Made by a program: the position numbers and the translations under genes. 64,000 bases of DNA from Hymenobacter convexus. GTDB taxonomy: Bacteria > Bacteroidota > Bacteroidia > Cytophagales > Hymenobacteraceae. The notes under the pieces are model-generated. The model worked only from the letters and a program-made list of their open reading frames with translations. It was not told the origin of the DNA and ran no database searches. Each line of letters opens with the position of its first letter. Within the stretch, counting starts at the first letter, position 1. This document shows positions 34,707 through 43,270 of this stretch, in pieces. The DNA is taken from NCBI RefSeq assembly GCF_030580955.1, contig NZ_JAUQON010000002.1, positions 713,170 through 777,169 of the forward strand, given 5' to 3'.

Positions 34707-35129
34707 ATGGCAGTTTATCCCGAATACATGGTGGCGCCCATCCGCCAGGACCTCACCGAGGTTGGTTTTGAGCAGCTGATGACCCCCGAGGCCGTCGAAT
34801 CGGCCCTCGCCGACAAAGAAGGCACCGTGCTGGTGGCCGTGAACTCGGTGTGCGGCTGCGCCGCCGCCAAGGCCCGCCCGGCCCTGAAAATGGCCCTCGC
34901 CAGCGCCGACAAAAAGCCCGGCAAGCTCGTGACCGTTTTTGCCGGTATGGAAACCGACGCCGTGGCCAAAATGCGCGAGCACCTGCTGCCGTACCCGCCC
35001 TCGTCCCCCTGCATCGCCCTGTTCAAAGACGGCGAGCTGGTGCACATGATTGAGCGCTACCACATCGAAGGCTCCGACGCCATGCGCATCGTGAACAACC
35101 TGCAAGGCGCGTTCGAAGAGTATTGCTAA
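34707..35129 (+). CDS. Bacilliredoxin (BrxA/BrxB, YphP/YqiW family)
   Basis: A 140-residue thioredoxin-fold protein with the family CGC active site (Cys49-Gly50-Cys51, in VNSVCGCAAAKARPAL) and the conserved PYPPSSPCIALF and ERYHIEG segments. Bacilliredoxins remove bacillithiol from S-bacillithiolated proteins; some Bacteroidota make bacillithiol or related thiols, but none of the synthesis genes is in the window. A terminator hairpin follows within the convergent gene. Confidence 0.93.
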   Translation: MAVYPEYMVAPIRQDLTEVGFEQLMTPEAVESALADKEGTVLVAVNSVCGCAAAKARPALKMALASADKKPGKLVTVFAGMETDAVAKMREHLLPYPPSSPCIALFKDGELVHMIERYHIEGSDAMRIVNNLQGAFEEYC

Positions 35130-35137
35130 GCCGAAAC

Positions 35138-35647
35138 CTAAGCCGCTGGCTTGGATTCGTAGATGGTCGTCCCGCTCGCGGGGCGACCATTTTTTGTAGT
35201 GCCTTCCTTCTGGTCGGATTTATCAGAAGGCTTGGTGGTGGCAATGAGGATGGCGCCGGCCACCATAAGCCCCGCGCCCAGCAACACCTGCCACGTCAGT
35301 TTTTCTTTCAGAAACAACGCCGCCAGCAGCACCGAAAAGATGAGCGCCGTATTCGTGAGCGGCGACACGCGTGAGGCATCGCCCAGCGACAACGCGCGAA
35401 ACGTGAGCAGCGACGAGGTGCCCGTGAGTACGCCCGCCGCGACCAGGAAAATCCAGCTTTTGCGGTCAATCTTGCCGATTTCGGGCAGCACGCCCTGCCA
35501 CAACACCGTGCCCCACGAAACCACAATTATCAGCACCGCCTGAATGGCGAAGGCCAGGCTCGGCGGCACGTTTTTGATTCCCGCTTTCGAAAGCGTCACG
35601 ACGGTAGCCGATACCACGGCCGCCAACAAGGCAAAGACTATCCACAT
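35138..35647 (-). CDS. EamA/DMT-family membrane protein, single-domain
   Basis: A 169-residue protein with about five transmembrane segments, starting MWIVFALLAAVVSATVVTLS. It has the EamA features LTGTSSLLTFRALSLGDAS and PLTNTALIFSVLLAALFLKE. It carries one EamA domain and a hydrophilic tail of about 30 residues, so it probably works as a dimer; the substrate is unknown. The tail-coding DNA contains the terminator of the convergent bacilliredoxin gene. Start chosen over upstream in-frame codons that read into an unrelated region. Confidence 0.85.
   Translation of the reverse strand: MWIVFALLAAVVSATVVTLSKAGIKNVPPSLAFAIQAVLIIVVSWGTVLWQGVLPEIGKIDRKSWIFLVAAGVLTGTSSLLTFRALSLGDASRVSPLTNTALIFSVLLAALFLKEKLTWQVLLGAGLMVAGAILIATTKPSDKSDQKEGTTKNGRPASGTTIYESKPAA
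35163..35195 (+). terminator. Intrinsic terminator inside the convergent EamA coding region
   Basis: Stem ATGGTCG...CGACCAT with an inner CCCGC/CGGGG pairing, followed by five T. It is about 35 bp after the bacilliredoxin stop and lies in codons for the EamA tail. Confidence 0.75.
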
Positions 35648-35743
35648 AAGCTGAACCGGGCTCCGAACTCCAACCAGCGAGCTGCGTGCGCCTGGCAATA
35701 CGCGCCGCATGGGCCCGGGTTCGAAACAACCCCGGCCGGATAC

Positions 35744-35774
35744 AAAAAATGCCGCCTCATCAGGCGGCATTTTT
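35744..35774. terminator. Intrinsic terminator for the M3 peptidase gene
   Basis: AAAAAATGCCGCC, loop TCATCA, GGCGGCATTTTT. It lies 86 bp beyond the M3 stop in the minus direction and is symmetric, so it may work both ways. Confidence 0.85.
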
Positions 35775-35859
35775 GGCATGGTTGATTGTTAGCGAGTTGC
35801 GCTCAATATGATGGGCTGGTGGCATGCAAACAACCTCCGTGCGCTCCTGGCAGCCGCGC

Positions 35860-37965
35860 CTACAGCCCCAGCGACTTGAAAAAGGCTTCCTGGTTGGGCT
35901 CGCGGCCCAGGAAGTTTTTCACGAGGTTGTATTCCTCGTCGGTGCCGCCTTTGGCTAGGATGTAGTCGCGGTAGCGCAGGCCGGTTTTGCTGTCCATGAT
36001 GCCGTTTTTCTCAAACACCGAGAACATGTCCTCGGCATACACCTTCGACCACATGTAGCCGTAGTAGCCTGCGCCGTAGCCCGTCAGGTGGCCGAAAGCG
36101 GCCTGCATGTTGGTGCCGTCGAGGTAGGCGAAGGGCGTAATCTGGTTTTGCAGCTTTTTCAGCACGTCGGTGGTGGTTTCGGTGCCGTTCGGGTCGAACC
36201 GGTCGTGCAGGGTCATGTCCAGCGTGCCGTATAGAATCTGCTGCGACGCGGCCAGACCGGAGCCCACGTTGCGGGCCGCCCACATCTTGTCGTAGAGCGG
36301 CTTGGGCAGCACCTCGCCGGTCTGGTAGTGCTTGGCGAAGGTCTTGAGGGCGTCGTAGTTCCAGGCCCAGTTTTCCAGAATCTGCGAGGGCGCTTCCACG
36401 AAGTCGCGCTTCACGCTGGTGCCCGATTGCGACGACAACTCCGCCGTGGTCAGGAGGTTGTGCATCACGTGGCCGAACTCGTGGAAGAACGTCACCACCT
36501 GGCTGTGCGTCATCAGGGCCGGCTTGCCTGGCGTGGGCGCGTTGAAGTTGCAGAGCAGCGCCGCCGTGGGCAGCTGGTAGCCCTGGGCCGTGGCCCGGCC
36601 CGACGTGATGCCGAAGCAGGCCGCGTGGGTGTACTTGTTGTCGCGCGGAAACAGGTCGATGTAGAACCGCCCGATGAGCTTGCCGTCGCGCTGCACCTCA
36701 AACATGCGCGCATCCTTATGCCACACCGAAGCGCCCTTCACCTCGTTGAATTTCAGGGCAAACAGCTGCTGCGTGGTCTGGAACAGGCCGTCCACCACGT
36801 GGTTTACCTCAAAGTACTCCTTCACCTTCTCGCCGTCGAGCTGGTACTTGCTCTGCATCAGCAGGTTGTTGTAGAAGCTCGTTTCCCAGGGCGCGATGGT
36901 TTTCACGCTTTCATCCTTCAGGTAGGCGCGCTTCACGGCCAGCAGCTCGTCAAGGTCCTGCTGGCTTTTCTGCTTCACCCGGTCCACCAGCTTGGTTTCG
37001 AAGGCCCACACGGTTTCCGGGTTTTTCACCATGCGGCTGCTGGTTTGGTAGGCCGCGTAGGTCTTATAGCCCAGCAGCTGCGCTTTTTTCTGGCGCTCGA
37101 TGAGCAGCTGCTTCAGCACCGGCAGGTTGGCCTCCGCCGCGCGGTTATTATACAGCACATATAGTTGCTTGCGCAGCGTCTCCGATTGCGCATATTTCAT
37201 AAACGTGCCGTACGACGGGCCGTCCACGTTGATGCGGTAGGCCGCGCCCTCGCGCGGGCGGCTCTTGATGTAATCGTCGGGCAGACCTTTCATATCGGCC
37301 TCGTTCACCAGCAAAAAGCTCTTATCCTTAGCAATATTGGCTCCGAAAGCCAGGCTCAGGTCCGCAATTTTGTCGTTGAGCTTCTGCAGCTCCTGGCGCT
37401 TCTCGGGCGTCAGGGCGAAGCCGTTGCGCTCGTACTCGTCCACCGTCTCGGTGAGAAACTTCTTGTGCGGGCCGGTCAGGGCCAGCGCTTCCTTGGTTTT
37501 CGAGTAGTCCTTCACGGCCCGGTAGAGCTTCTCGTCCAGCTCCAGCTCGTTGCCATACTTGCTGATGAGGGCCAGGCTGCGCTCGGCCTGGTTGCGTACC
37601 GCCGAGTCGGGGCTGGCGTTGAACAAGATGCTGATGGGGCCGGCCACGCTACCAAAGTTGTCGTTCAGCGCATCCAGCGGCAGCATAGTGTTGGCAAACG
37701 TGCGCTTAGCTGTCGGCACGTTGTAGATGGCCGTCAGGGCCTTCTTGGTGTTGGCAATGGCCAGGTCCGTGGCCTGCTGCACATCGGCCTTGGTGGCCTT
37801 GCTGAAGGCAATGGGCTGGTTGAAAGCCGGCATGAGCGGATTGGGCGTCGCCGTCGCGCCTTTAGAATGGCCGGCCGCGGCGGCATCGAGTGTGCCCACG
37901 GAAAACAGCAAAAACGCGCCCCGCAAAACGATGCGAGAAGGGAGAGAAGGGAAAGAATGATTCAT
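35860..37965 (-). CDS. Exported M3-family metallopeptidase (dipeptidyl carboxypeptidase/oligopeptidase type)
   Basis: A 701-residue thimet/Dcp-like peptidase. A signal-like N-terminus (RIVLRGAFLLFSVGTLDAAAAG) is followed by the long helical M3 fold, with the zinc motif TFFHEFGHVMHNLL near residues 484-497 and the downstream third ligand in FVEAPSQILENW. Also visible are YGYMWSKVYAEDMF and FEKNGIMD. It should cleave small peptides outside the cytoplasm, complementing the M1, M20 and M28 enzymes in the window. Start placed at MNHSFPSLP; the upstream frame comes from the repeat element at 38042-38140. Confidence 0.92.
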   Translation of the reverse strand: MNHSFPSLPSRIVLRGAFLLFSVGTLDAAAAGHSKGATATPNPLMPAFNQPIAFSKATKADVQQATDLAIANTKKALTAIYNVPTAKRTFANTMLPLDALNDNFGSVAGPISILFNASPDSAVRNQAERSLALISKYGNELELDEKLYRAVKDYSKTKEALALTGPHKKFLTETVDEYERNGFALTPEKRQELQKLNDKIADLSLAFGANIAKDKSFLLVNEADMKGLPDDYIKSRPREGAAYRINVDGPSYGTFMKYAQSETLRKQLYVLYNNRAAEANLPVLKQLLIERQKKAQLLGYKTYAAYQTSSRMVKNPETVWAFETKLVDRVKQKSQQDLDELLAVKRAYLKDESVKTIAPWETSFYNNLLMQSKYQLDGEKVKEYFEVNHVVDGLFQTTQQLFALKFNEVKGASVWHKDARMFEVQRDGKLIGRFYIDLFPRDNKYTHAACFGITSGRATAQGYQLPTAALLCNFNAPTPGKPALMTHSQVVTFFHEFGHVMHNLLTTAELSSQSGTSVKRDFVEAPSQILENWAWNYDALKTFAKHYQTGEVLPKPLYDKMWAARNVGSGLAASQQILYGTLDMTLHDRFDPNGTETTTDVLKKLQNQITPFAYLDGTNMQAAFGHLTGYGAGYYGYMWSKVYAEDMFSVFEKNGIMDSKTGLRYRDYILAKGGTDEEYNLVKNFLGREPNQEAFFKSLGL

Positions 37966-38041
37966 CCTTAAAAGCAGAAAAAATTGAAAAGTCTGGCAAG
38001 TTAGCGGGTAGTCAATTGTAAGTAACCGAATAAAAAGGAAC

Positions 38042-38140
38042 GTCATGCTGAGCGCAGCCGAAGCATCTCGCGTGCCGAAGTAATCCAATCGACGGAATTT
38101 ACTGCTGCGGTAGAGATGCTTCGGCTGCGCTCAGCATGAC
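38042..38140. repeat. Inverted-repeat element, GTCATGCTGAGCGCAG family
   Basis: Arms of 28 nt at about 38042-38069 and 38113-38140. The spacer contains AGTAATCCAATCGACGG, the reverse complement of the GATTGGATTACT core of sister elements. It lies between recQ and the M3 gene (both minus). Confidence 0.88.
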
Positions 38141-38171
38141 ATGCTATTTTTTGCCAGGCACCCCAAACAGA

Positions 38172-38217
38172 AGCCCCAACGAAACCACCTCTTGCGCAAG
38201 GTTGCTTCGTTGGGGCT
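38172..38217 (-). terminator. Hairpin downstream of recQ
   Basis: AGCCCCAACGAA pairs with TTCGTTGGGGCT, with a nested CTTGCGCAAG palindrome in the loop. It lies 24 bp past the recQ stop. The T-tract on the minus strand is weak (CTTCTGTTTGG), so termination efficiency is uncertain. Confidence 0.55.
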
Positions 38218-38240
38218 CCTTCAGCCGGCCGCGGCCGGAA

Positions 38241-40445
38241 TTAGTTGGCTACTTCGCTCAGGAATTTCACCCGTACCAGGCGCAGTTCTTCTTCCGTGAA
38301 GTCGTCGCCCAGCTCCTTCATCGCCACGGCAATGTTGTCGGTGCTGGCCGTCATGAAGTAGTCATAAATCTCGTCGCGCACCTCTTCTTCCACCATTTCC
38401 TCCAGGTAGTAGTCGATGTTGAGGCGGGTGCCGGAGTAGCAGATGTGCTCGATTTCCTCCATCAGCTCGGCCATTGTGATGCCTTTCGAAGACGCAATGT
38501 CCTCCAGCATCATCTTCTTGTCAATCTGCTGAATGACGTAGATTTTGATTTTCGAGCGGTTCACAGCCGACTTCACCACCACGTCCTCGGCAGTTTCGAT
38601 GTCGTTGTCTTCCACGTATTTCTTGATGGCGGCCACGAAGGGCGCGCCAAACTTCTGCGCCTTGCCCTGGCCCACGCCCGATACGTGCGTGAGGTCGTGC
38701 AGCGAGGTGGGGTAGGTGGTGGCCATCTCCTTCAAGCTCGGGTCCTGGAACAGCACGTAGGGCGGCAGGTTTTTCTGCTTGGCCACCTGCTTGCGCAGTT
38801 CCTTGAGCTGGGTGAACAGCGCCTCGTCGTGGCCGGCGGCGTGCTGCACTTCTTCCTTTTCCTCATCGGCCTTCTGCTCGGCGTCGAAATTATGGTCGCG
38901 GGTAAGGGTAATAGAGTACGGATTCTCGATAAAATCTATGCCCTTATCGGTGATACGGACCAAGCCCAGGCTGTCGATGTCCTTTTCCAAAAAGCCGTTC
39001 AGCAGGCACTGTCGCAGCACCGAGTGCCAGAACTGCGCGTCGCCCAGCTCCTTGCCCTGGCCATAAATCGGCAGCGCATTGTGCGCGTAGCTCTCGATGT
39101 GCGGGTTGCTCAGCCCCAGCAGCACCTGGCCAATGTGCGTGAGGTTGAACCGCGCCTCGGTCTGCACCACGGCGCGCAGGGCCAGGCCCACGGCCGCCTC
39201 GCCCTCAAACCGCTCCTTAGGGTGCTTGCAGTTGTCGCAGAAGCCGCAGTCTTTCTCCAGCACCTCGCCGAAGTAGTGCAGCAGCTGCCGCCGCCGGCAC
39301 ACCGACGACTCGGCGTAGTTCGTCATCTCGGCCAGCAGCTGGTGGGCGTTGTCGCGCTCGGTCACCGGCTTGTCCTTACTGAACTTTTCCAGCTTCAGAA
39401 TATCATCGTAGCTGTAGAACATCAGGCAGTTGCCCTCCAGGCCGTCGCGGCCGCCGCGGCCGGTTTCCTGGTAGTAGCCCTCAATGGACTTGGGCGCGTC
39501 GTAGTGCACCACGAAGCGCACGTCGGGCTTGTCGATGCCCATGCCGAAGGCAATGGTAGCTACAATCACATCGCACTCCTCGTTCAGAAACGCGTCCTGG
39601 TTGTCGATGCGGGTGTGCTGGTCGAGACCGGCGTGGTAGGGGCGGGCGCGCACGTCGTTCACGCGCAGCAGCTCGGCAATTTCCTCCACCTTCTTGCGGC
39701 TCAGGCAATAAATGATGCCAGCCTTGCCCTTGTGCTGCTTCACGTACTGAATCAGTTGTTTTTTGGTGTTATGCTTGGCGCGCACCTCGTAGTAGAGGTT
39801 GGTGCGGTTGAAGCTGGTTTTGAACACGCTGGCATCGTCCATCTGCAGGTTTTTCTGGATGTCCAGCTGCACTTTGGGTGTGGCCGTGGCCGTGAGGGCG
39901 ATAATCGGCACGTTGCCCCCGAGGTTATCGATGATGCCGCGAATCTTGCGGTACTCGGGCCGGAAGTCGTGGCCCCACTCCGAAATGCAGTGGGCCTCGT
40001 CGATGGCCACGAAGCTGATGGTCGATTTCAGCAGAAACTCAATGGTATCGTCCTTAGTCAGGCTTTCCGGGGCCACGTAGAGTAGGCGCACCTCGCCGCT
40101 CATCACGTCTTTTTGCACCCGCTTCATCTCGGTTTTGGTCAGGGTCGAATTGTACACCTGAGCATTCACGCCGAAGGCGCCGAGCTGGTCGACCTGGTTC
40201 TTCATCAGGGCGATGAGGGGCGAAATAACGATGGCTGTGCCCGGCAGCACCAGCGCCGGCAGCTGGTAGCACAGGCTTTTGCCCGCCCCCGTGGGCATGA
40301 TGACGAAGGTGTTGCGCCCCGCCAGAATGTTTTGAATAACAGCTTCCTGGGTTCCCCGAAACTGGCCGTAGCCGAATACTTCCTTAAGCGTATGTTTCAA
40401 ATCGGCCGTCAGGACCGGGGATTCTTGGAGGGCAACTGTTGACAT
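38241..40445 (-). CDS. recQ: ATP-dependent DNA helicase RecQ
   Basis: A 734-residue 3'-5' helicase. Domains are the SF2 core with VIMPTGAGKSLCYQLPAL near residues 48-65, DEAHCISEWGHDFRPEY, ALTATATP and QETGRGGRDG; the RecQ zinc domain with CRRRQLLHYFGE and DCGFCDNCKHP; RQC winged helix; HRDC (LPPYVLFQDPSLKEMATTYP); and a C-terminal helix-turn-helix-like extension common in Bacteroidota RecQ. It acts in recombination and fork repair. The ATG at 40443-40445 was taken rather than an in-frame TTG 15 bases upstream. Confidence 0.96.
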   Translation of the reverse strand: MSTVALQESPVLTADLKHTLKEVFGYGQFRGTQEAVIQNILAGRNTFVIMPTGAGKSLCYQLPALVLPGTAIVISPLIALMKNQVDQLGAFGVNAQVYNSTLTKTEMKRVQKDVMSGEVRLLYVAPESLTKDDTIEFLLKSTISFVAIDEAHCISEWGHDFRPEYRKIRGIIDNLGGNVPIIALTATATPKVQLDIQKNLQMDDASVFKTSFNRTNLYYEVRAKHNTKKQLIQYVKQHKGKAGIIYCLSRKKVEEIAELLRVNDVRARPYHAGLDQHTRIDNQDAFLNEECDVIVATIAFGMGIDKPDVRFVVHYDAPKSIEGYYQETGRGGRDGLEGNCLMFYSYDDILKLEKFSKDKPVTERDNAHQLLAEMTNYAESSVCRRRQLLHYFGEVLEKDCGFCDNCKHPKERFEGEAAVGLALRAVVQTEARFNLTHIGQVLLGLSNPHIESYAHNALPIYGQGKELGDAQFWHSVLRQCLLNGFLEKDIDSLGLVRITDKGIDFIENPYSITLTRDHNFDAEQKADEEKEEVQHAAGHDEALFTQLKELRKQVAKQKNLPPYVLFQDPSLKEMATTYPTSLHDLTHVSGVGQGKAQKFGAPFVAAIKKYVEDNDIETAEDVVVKSAVNRSKIKIYVIQQIDKKMMLEDIASSKGITMAELMEEIEHICYSGTRLNIDYYLEEMVEEEVRDEIYDYFMTASTDNIAVAMKELGDDFTEEELRLVRVKFLSEVAN

Positions 40446-40770
40446 AGTTCGAGAGCTCAAATGAGAGGCGTATGGAGGCGCGGTTCTTAACGAAGATAAG
40501 CACGCGTATTGGTTTTTATCGTGAAAAATGGTGTTTTTCTTGAATTGTGGAAAACAATTTTATCACGCCGAATACGCAATAGTTCGCTCAGTAAAAAGCA
40601 AATGGCAGACGGACAGCCATTTTTAAACCGACTTTGGATTATCAGGCATTTGTTGTTTAAAAACGATTGTTCTGCCAACGGAATTTCCTGTCTGAAGCCA
40701 TGGCCTGGCATCCTTGCTCGTGGCTAAGTTTCTATCCCCGAATTTTGCCGGGTCATTTCCCGCTCCGCTT
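40446..40770. other. Divergent intergenic region recQ/kdsD (325 bp), AT-rich centre
   Basis: The span 40495-40680 is much richer in A and T than the flanking genes. A minus-strand open frame at 40487-40711 has atypical composition and no start context and is not called. A near-consensus box GAATTTTG at 40740-40747 with TTG 23 nt upstream (40714-40716) could drive kdsD. Confidence 0.6.
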
Positions 40771-41787
40771 ATGTCTGTGCCTTCCGAATCCGCCCATTCT
40801 GCCACCGCCGCCAATTCTGCTTCGGTCGATGTGCTGCGCATTGCGCGCCACGTGTTGCACGAGGAAGCCGCCGCCCTGCACGACGTGGCCGATGCCATCG
40901 CGGCCACGCCCGATTTCGAGCGCTGCGTGCAGGCTATTCTGCAATTGAAAGGCCGCGTGGTGGTCACGGGCATCGGCAAAAGCGCCCACGTGGCGGGCAA
41001 AATGGTGGCCACGCTCAACAGCACCGGCACGCCGGCCCTGTTCATGCACGCCGCTGACGCCATCCACGGCGACTTGGGCATGATTCAGCCCGAAGATTTC
41101 GTCATCGCCATTAGCAAGAGCGGCGACACACCTGAAATCAAAGTGCTGGTGCCGCTGCTGCGCCGCAAGGGCGTGCCCCTGGCCGCGCTGGTGAGCCGCG
41201 CCGACTCCTACCTTGGCCAGCAGGCTACCTACATTCTGCACGCACCGGTAACCAAAGAGGCCTGCCCCAACAACCTAGCGCCCACCACTAGCACCACGGC
41301 TGCCTTGGCCCTGGGCGACGCTCTGGCCGTGTGCCTGCTCGAAAGTCGGCAGTTTACCGCTGCCGACTTCGCCCGCCTGCACCCCGGCGGCACCCTCGGC
41401 AAGCGCCTCTACCTGAAAGTGGGCGACCTGAGCCGCCAGAACCAGCGCCCGCAAGTGCTGGAAGATGCGCCTTTGAAAGAGGTGCTGCTCGAAATCTCGG
41501 GCAAGCGCCTGGGCGCCACCGCCGTGCTGACGGCCGATGGCGCGCTAGCCGGCATCATCACCGACGGCGACCTGCGCCGCATGCTGGGCAGCTTTTCGGA
41601 CCTCGAAAAGCTGCGGGCCCGCGACATTCTCACCCCGCGCCCGGCTACCATCGACATCGAAGATTTCGCCGCCGAAGCGCTGGCCCGTATGCAGCAGCGC
41701 AACATTACGCAGCTGGTGGTGACAGAAGACGGGGCGTTTGCCGGCTTCATCCATTTGCACGATTTGCTGCGCGAGGGGCTGGTGTAG
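40771..41787 (+). CDS. kdsD: Arabinose-5-phosphate isomerase (KpsF/GutQ family)
   Basis: A 338-residue protein with an N-terminal SIS domain (VVVTGIGKSAHVAGKMVATL near 50-69; AISKSGDTPEI near 111) and two C-terminal CBS domains (AGIITDGDLRRML; FAGFIHLHDLL). It converts ribulose-5-phosphate to arabinose-5-phosphate for Kdo synthesis, hence LPS. The usual partner kdsC phosphatase is not adjacent here. Start chosen at MSVPSES, giving a short leader downstream of the GAATTTTG box. Confidence 0.93.
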   Translation: MSVPSESAHSATAANSASVDVLRIARHVLHEEAAALHDVADAIAATPDFERCVQAILQLKGRVVVTGIGKSAHVAGKMVATLNSTGTPALFMHAADAIHGDLGMIQPEDFVIAISKSGDTPEIKVLVPLLRRKGVPLAALVSRADSYLGQQATYILHAPVTKEACPNNLAPTTSTTAALALGDALAVCLLESRQFTAADFARLHPGGTLGKRLYLKVGDLSRQNQRPQVLEDAPLKEVLLEISGKRLGATAVLTADGALAGIITDGDLRRMLGSFSDLEKLRARDILTPRPATIDIEDFAAEALARMQQRNITQLVVTEDGAFAGFIHLHDLLREGLV

Positions 41788-41810
41788 CAAGGCCTTTGTT
41801 GAATGGACGA

Positions 41811-41911
41811 ACGTCATGCTGAGCTTGTCGAAGCATCTCTACCGCGCAGCTAACTCAGTCGATTGGTTTACTCTTTCGGGAGAGATGCTTCGACTGCGCT
41901 CAGCATGACGT
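41811..41911. repeat. Inverted-repeat element, CTGAGCTTGTCGAAGC variant
   Basis: Arms at 41811-41840 and 41881-41911 differ by a small indel in the centre (GAGCTTGTCG versus GAGCGCAGTCG). The spacer contains GTCGATTGGTTTACT. It lies between kdsD and manC. Confidence 0.85.
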
Positions 41912-41959
41912 GTTGAAGCAGTGGTAATCCACCAACCGTCGCACGTCCGGCCCCGGCAT

Positions 41960-41967
41960 TACCTTTG
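41960..41967 (+). promoter_or_regulatory. TACCTTTG box five bases before the manC start
   Basis: A perfect TAnnTTTG match with five bases between it and the ATG at 41973. The predicted start site would coincide with the ATG, implying a leaderless mRNA. No TTG at proper spacing is present. Confidence 0.45.
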
Positions 41968-41972
41968 CGGCA

Positions 41973-43055
41973 ATGAATTCCACCTACCTCGTCGTAATGG
42001 CTGGCGGCATCGGCAGCCGCTTCTGGCCTTTCAGCCGCACCCACCACCCCAAGCAGTTCCATGACGTTCTGGGCGTTGGACGCTCCATGCTTCAGCTTAC
42101 CGTCGACCGGTTTGCGGGCGTGTGCCCCCGCGAAAACGTCTTCGTCGTGACGAACCGCGACTACACTCAGCTGGTGCAGGAGCACCTGCCCGACCTGCCC
42201 GCCGACCAGATTCTGGGCGAGCCCATCGGCCGCAACACGGCGCCGTGCATCGCCTACGCCAGCTACCGTATTGCCCAGCGCGACCCCAAGGCCACCATCA
42301 TCGTGACGCCCGCCGACCACGCCGTGCTGCGCGAAGACGAGTTCCGCCGCCTCATCAGCAAGGCCATTGACGCGGCCCGGGCCAGCGACGTGCTCATCAC
42401 GCTCGGCATCCAGCCCTCGCGGCCCGATACCGGCTACGGCTACATCCAGTACATGGACGAGCAGAGCCTGCCCGGCGGTGAGCTGCACAAGGTGAAGACC
42501 TTTACCGAAAAGCCCAATCTGGAAATTGCGAAGATGTTCGTGGAAAGCGGTGATTTCCTCTGGAATTCGGGCCTATTTGTGTGGCGCGCCGATGTCATCA
42601 TCAACGCCTTCCACCAATACCTGAGCGACATCGCCGAAGTGTTCGACGAAGGCGCGGCTCAACTGGGCACGCCCGAGGAGGAGGCTTTCATTGGGGAGGC
42701 TTACTCGCGCTGCCGCAACATCAGCATCGACTACGGCGTGATGGAAAAGGCCGATAACGTGTACGTGCTGCCCGCCGACTTCGGCTGGAGCGACGTGGGC
42801 ACCTGGGATTCGCTGCACCGCATCGGCGAGCGCGACGAAAACAACAATATGGTGAGCGGCGACGTGCTGCTCTACGACACCACCGGCTGCGTTATCAAAA
42901 CGCCGTCGGAGCGCCTCGTGGTGGTGCAGGGCCTGGAAGACTACATTGTGGCCGAGTACGACAATGTGCTGCTCATCTGCAAGCGCAGCGAAGAGCAGCG
43001 CGTGAAGGAGTTCGTGGCCGACGTGAAGGCCAAGAAGGGCAGCGGGTATAACTAG
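41973..43055 (+). CDS. manC: Mannose-1-phosphate guanylyltransferase
   Basis: A 360-residue nucleotidyltransferase: MAGGIGSRFWPFSRTHHPKQ near residues 9-28 (GTP-binding signature), ILGEPIGRNTAPCIAYAS, VTPADHAVL, FTEKPNLEIAKMF and SIDYGVMEKADNV, with DFGWSDVGTWDSL. It makes GDP-mannose for polysaccharide and O-antigen synthesis. The bifunctional phosphomannose isomerase cupin domain is absent, as in the shorter family members. Confidence 0.95.
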   Translation: MNSTYLVVMAGGIGSRFWPFSRTHHPKQFHDVLGVGRSMLQLTVDRFAGVCPRENVFVVTNRDYTQLVQEHLPDLPADQILGEPIGRNTAPCIAYASYRIAQRDPKATIIVTPADHAVLREDEFRRLISKAIDAARASDVLITLGIQPSRPDTGYGYIQYMDEQSLPGGELHKVKTFTEKPNLEIAKMFVESGDFLWNSGLFVWRADVIINAFHQYLSDIAEVFDEGAAQLGTPEEEAFIGEAYSRCRNISIDYGVMEKADNVYVLPADFGWSDVGTWDSLHRIGERDENNNMVSGDVLLYDTTGCVIKTPSERLVVVQGLEDYIVAEYDNVLLICKRSEEQRVKEFVADVKAKKGSGYN

Positions 43056-43067
43056 GCTCTGCTTCGT

Positions 43068-43267
43068 CTGTCATTGCGAGGCCGCAGGCCGTGGCAATCC
43101 GGCCTCTCAGCACCACCAGACACGCTCTTTTACCAAGAAGCCCCGGCACTACGCAGTGTCGGGGCTTTTTAATTTGGCTTTAGCTTCGCTGACCTTCGGT
43201 TGTCACTTCGCAAGGTTGGTCGCGGAGAGAGAACGGATTGCCACGGCCTGCGGCCTCGCAATGACAG
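43068..43267. repeat. Long inverted-repeat element (GTCATTGCGAGGCCGCAGG arms) enclosing a terminator
   Basis: Perfect 34-nt arms at 43068-43101 and 43234-43267 with a 132-nt spacer. The arm sequence differs from the CTGAGCGCAG family. The spacer holds an intrinsic terminator. The element fills the whole space between convergent manC and rlmB, ending three bases from the rlmB stop codon. Confidence 0.88.
43138..43172. terminator. Intrinsic terminator between manC and rlmB
   Basis: AAGCCCCGGCACT, loop ACGC, AGTGTCGGGGCTT, then a T-run. One G-U pair in the stem. It is symmetric enough to serve both convergent genes. Confidence 0.88.
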
Positions 43268-43270
43268 GCG

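Noticed and set aside
35715..35740. GGGTTCGAAACAACCCC resembles a tRNA T-arm
   Set aside because: No acceptor, D or anticodon stems can be built around it and the loop is too long. It is also close to a terminator and within a short intergenic space.
40487..40711. Small minus-strand frame in the recQ/kdsD intergenic region
   Set aside because: The region is AT-rich and the translation has no domain, hydrophobic pattern or SD. It is more likely regulatory DNA.
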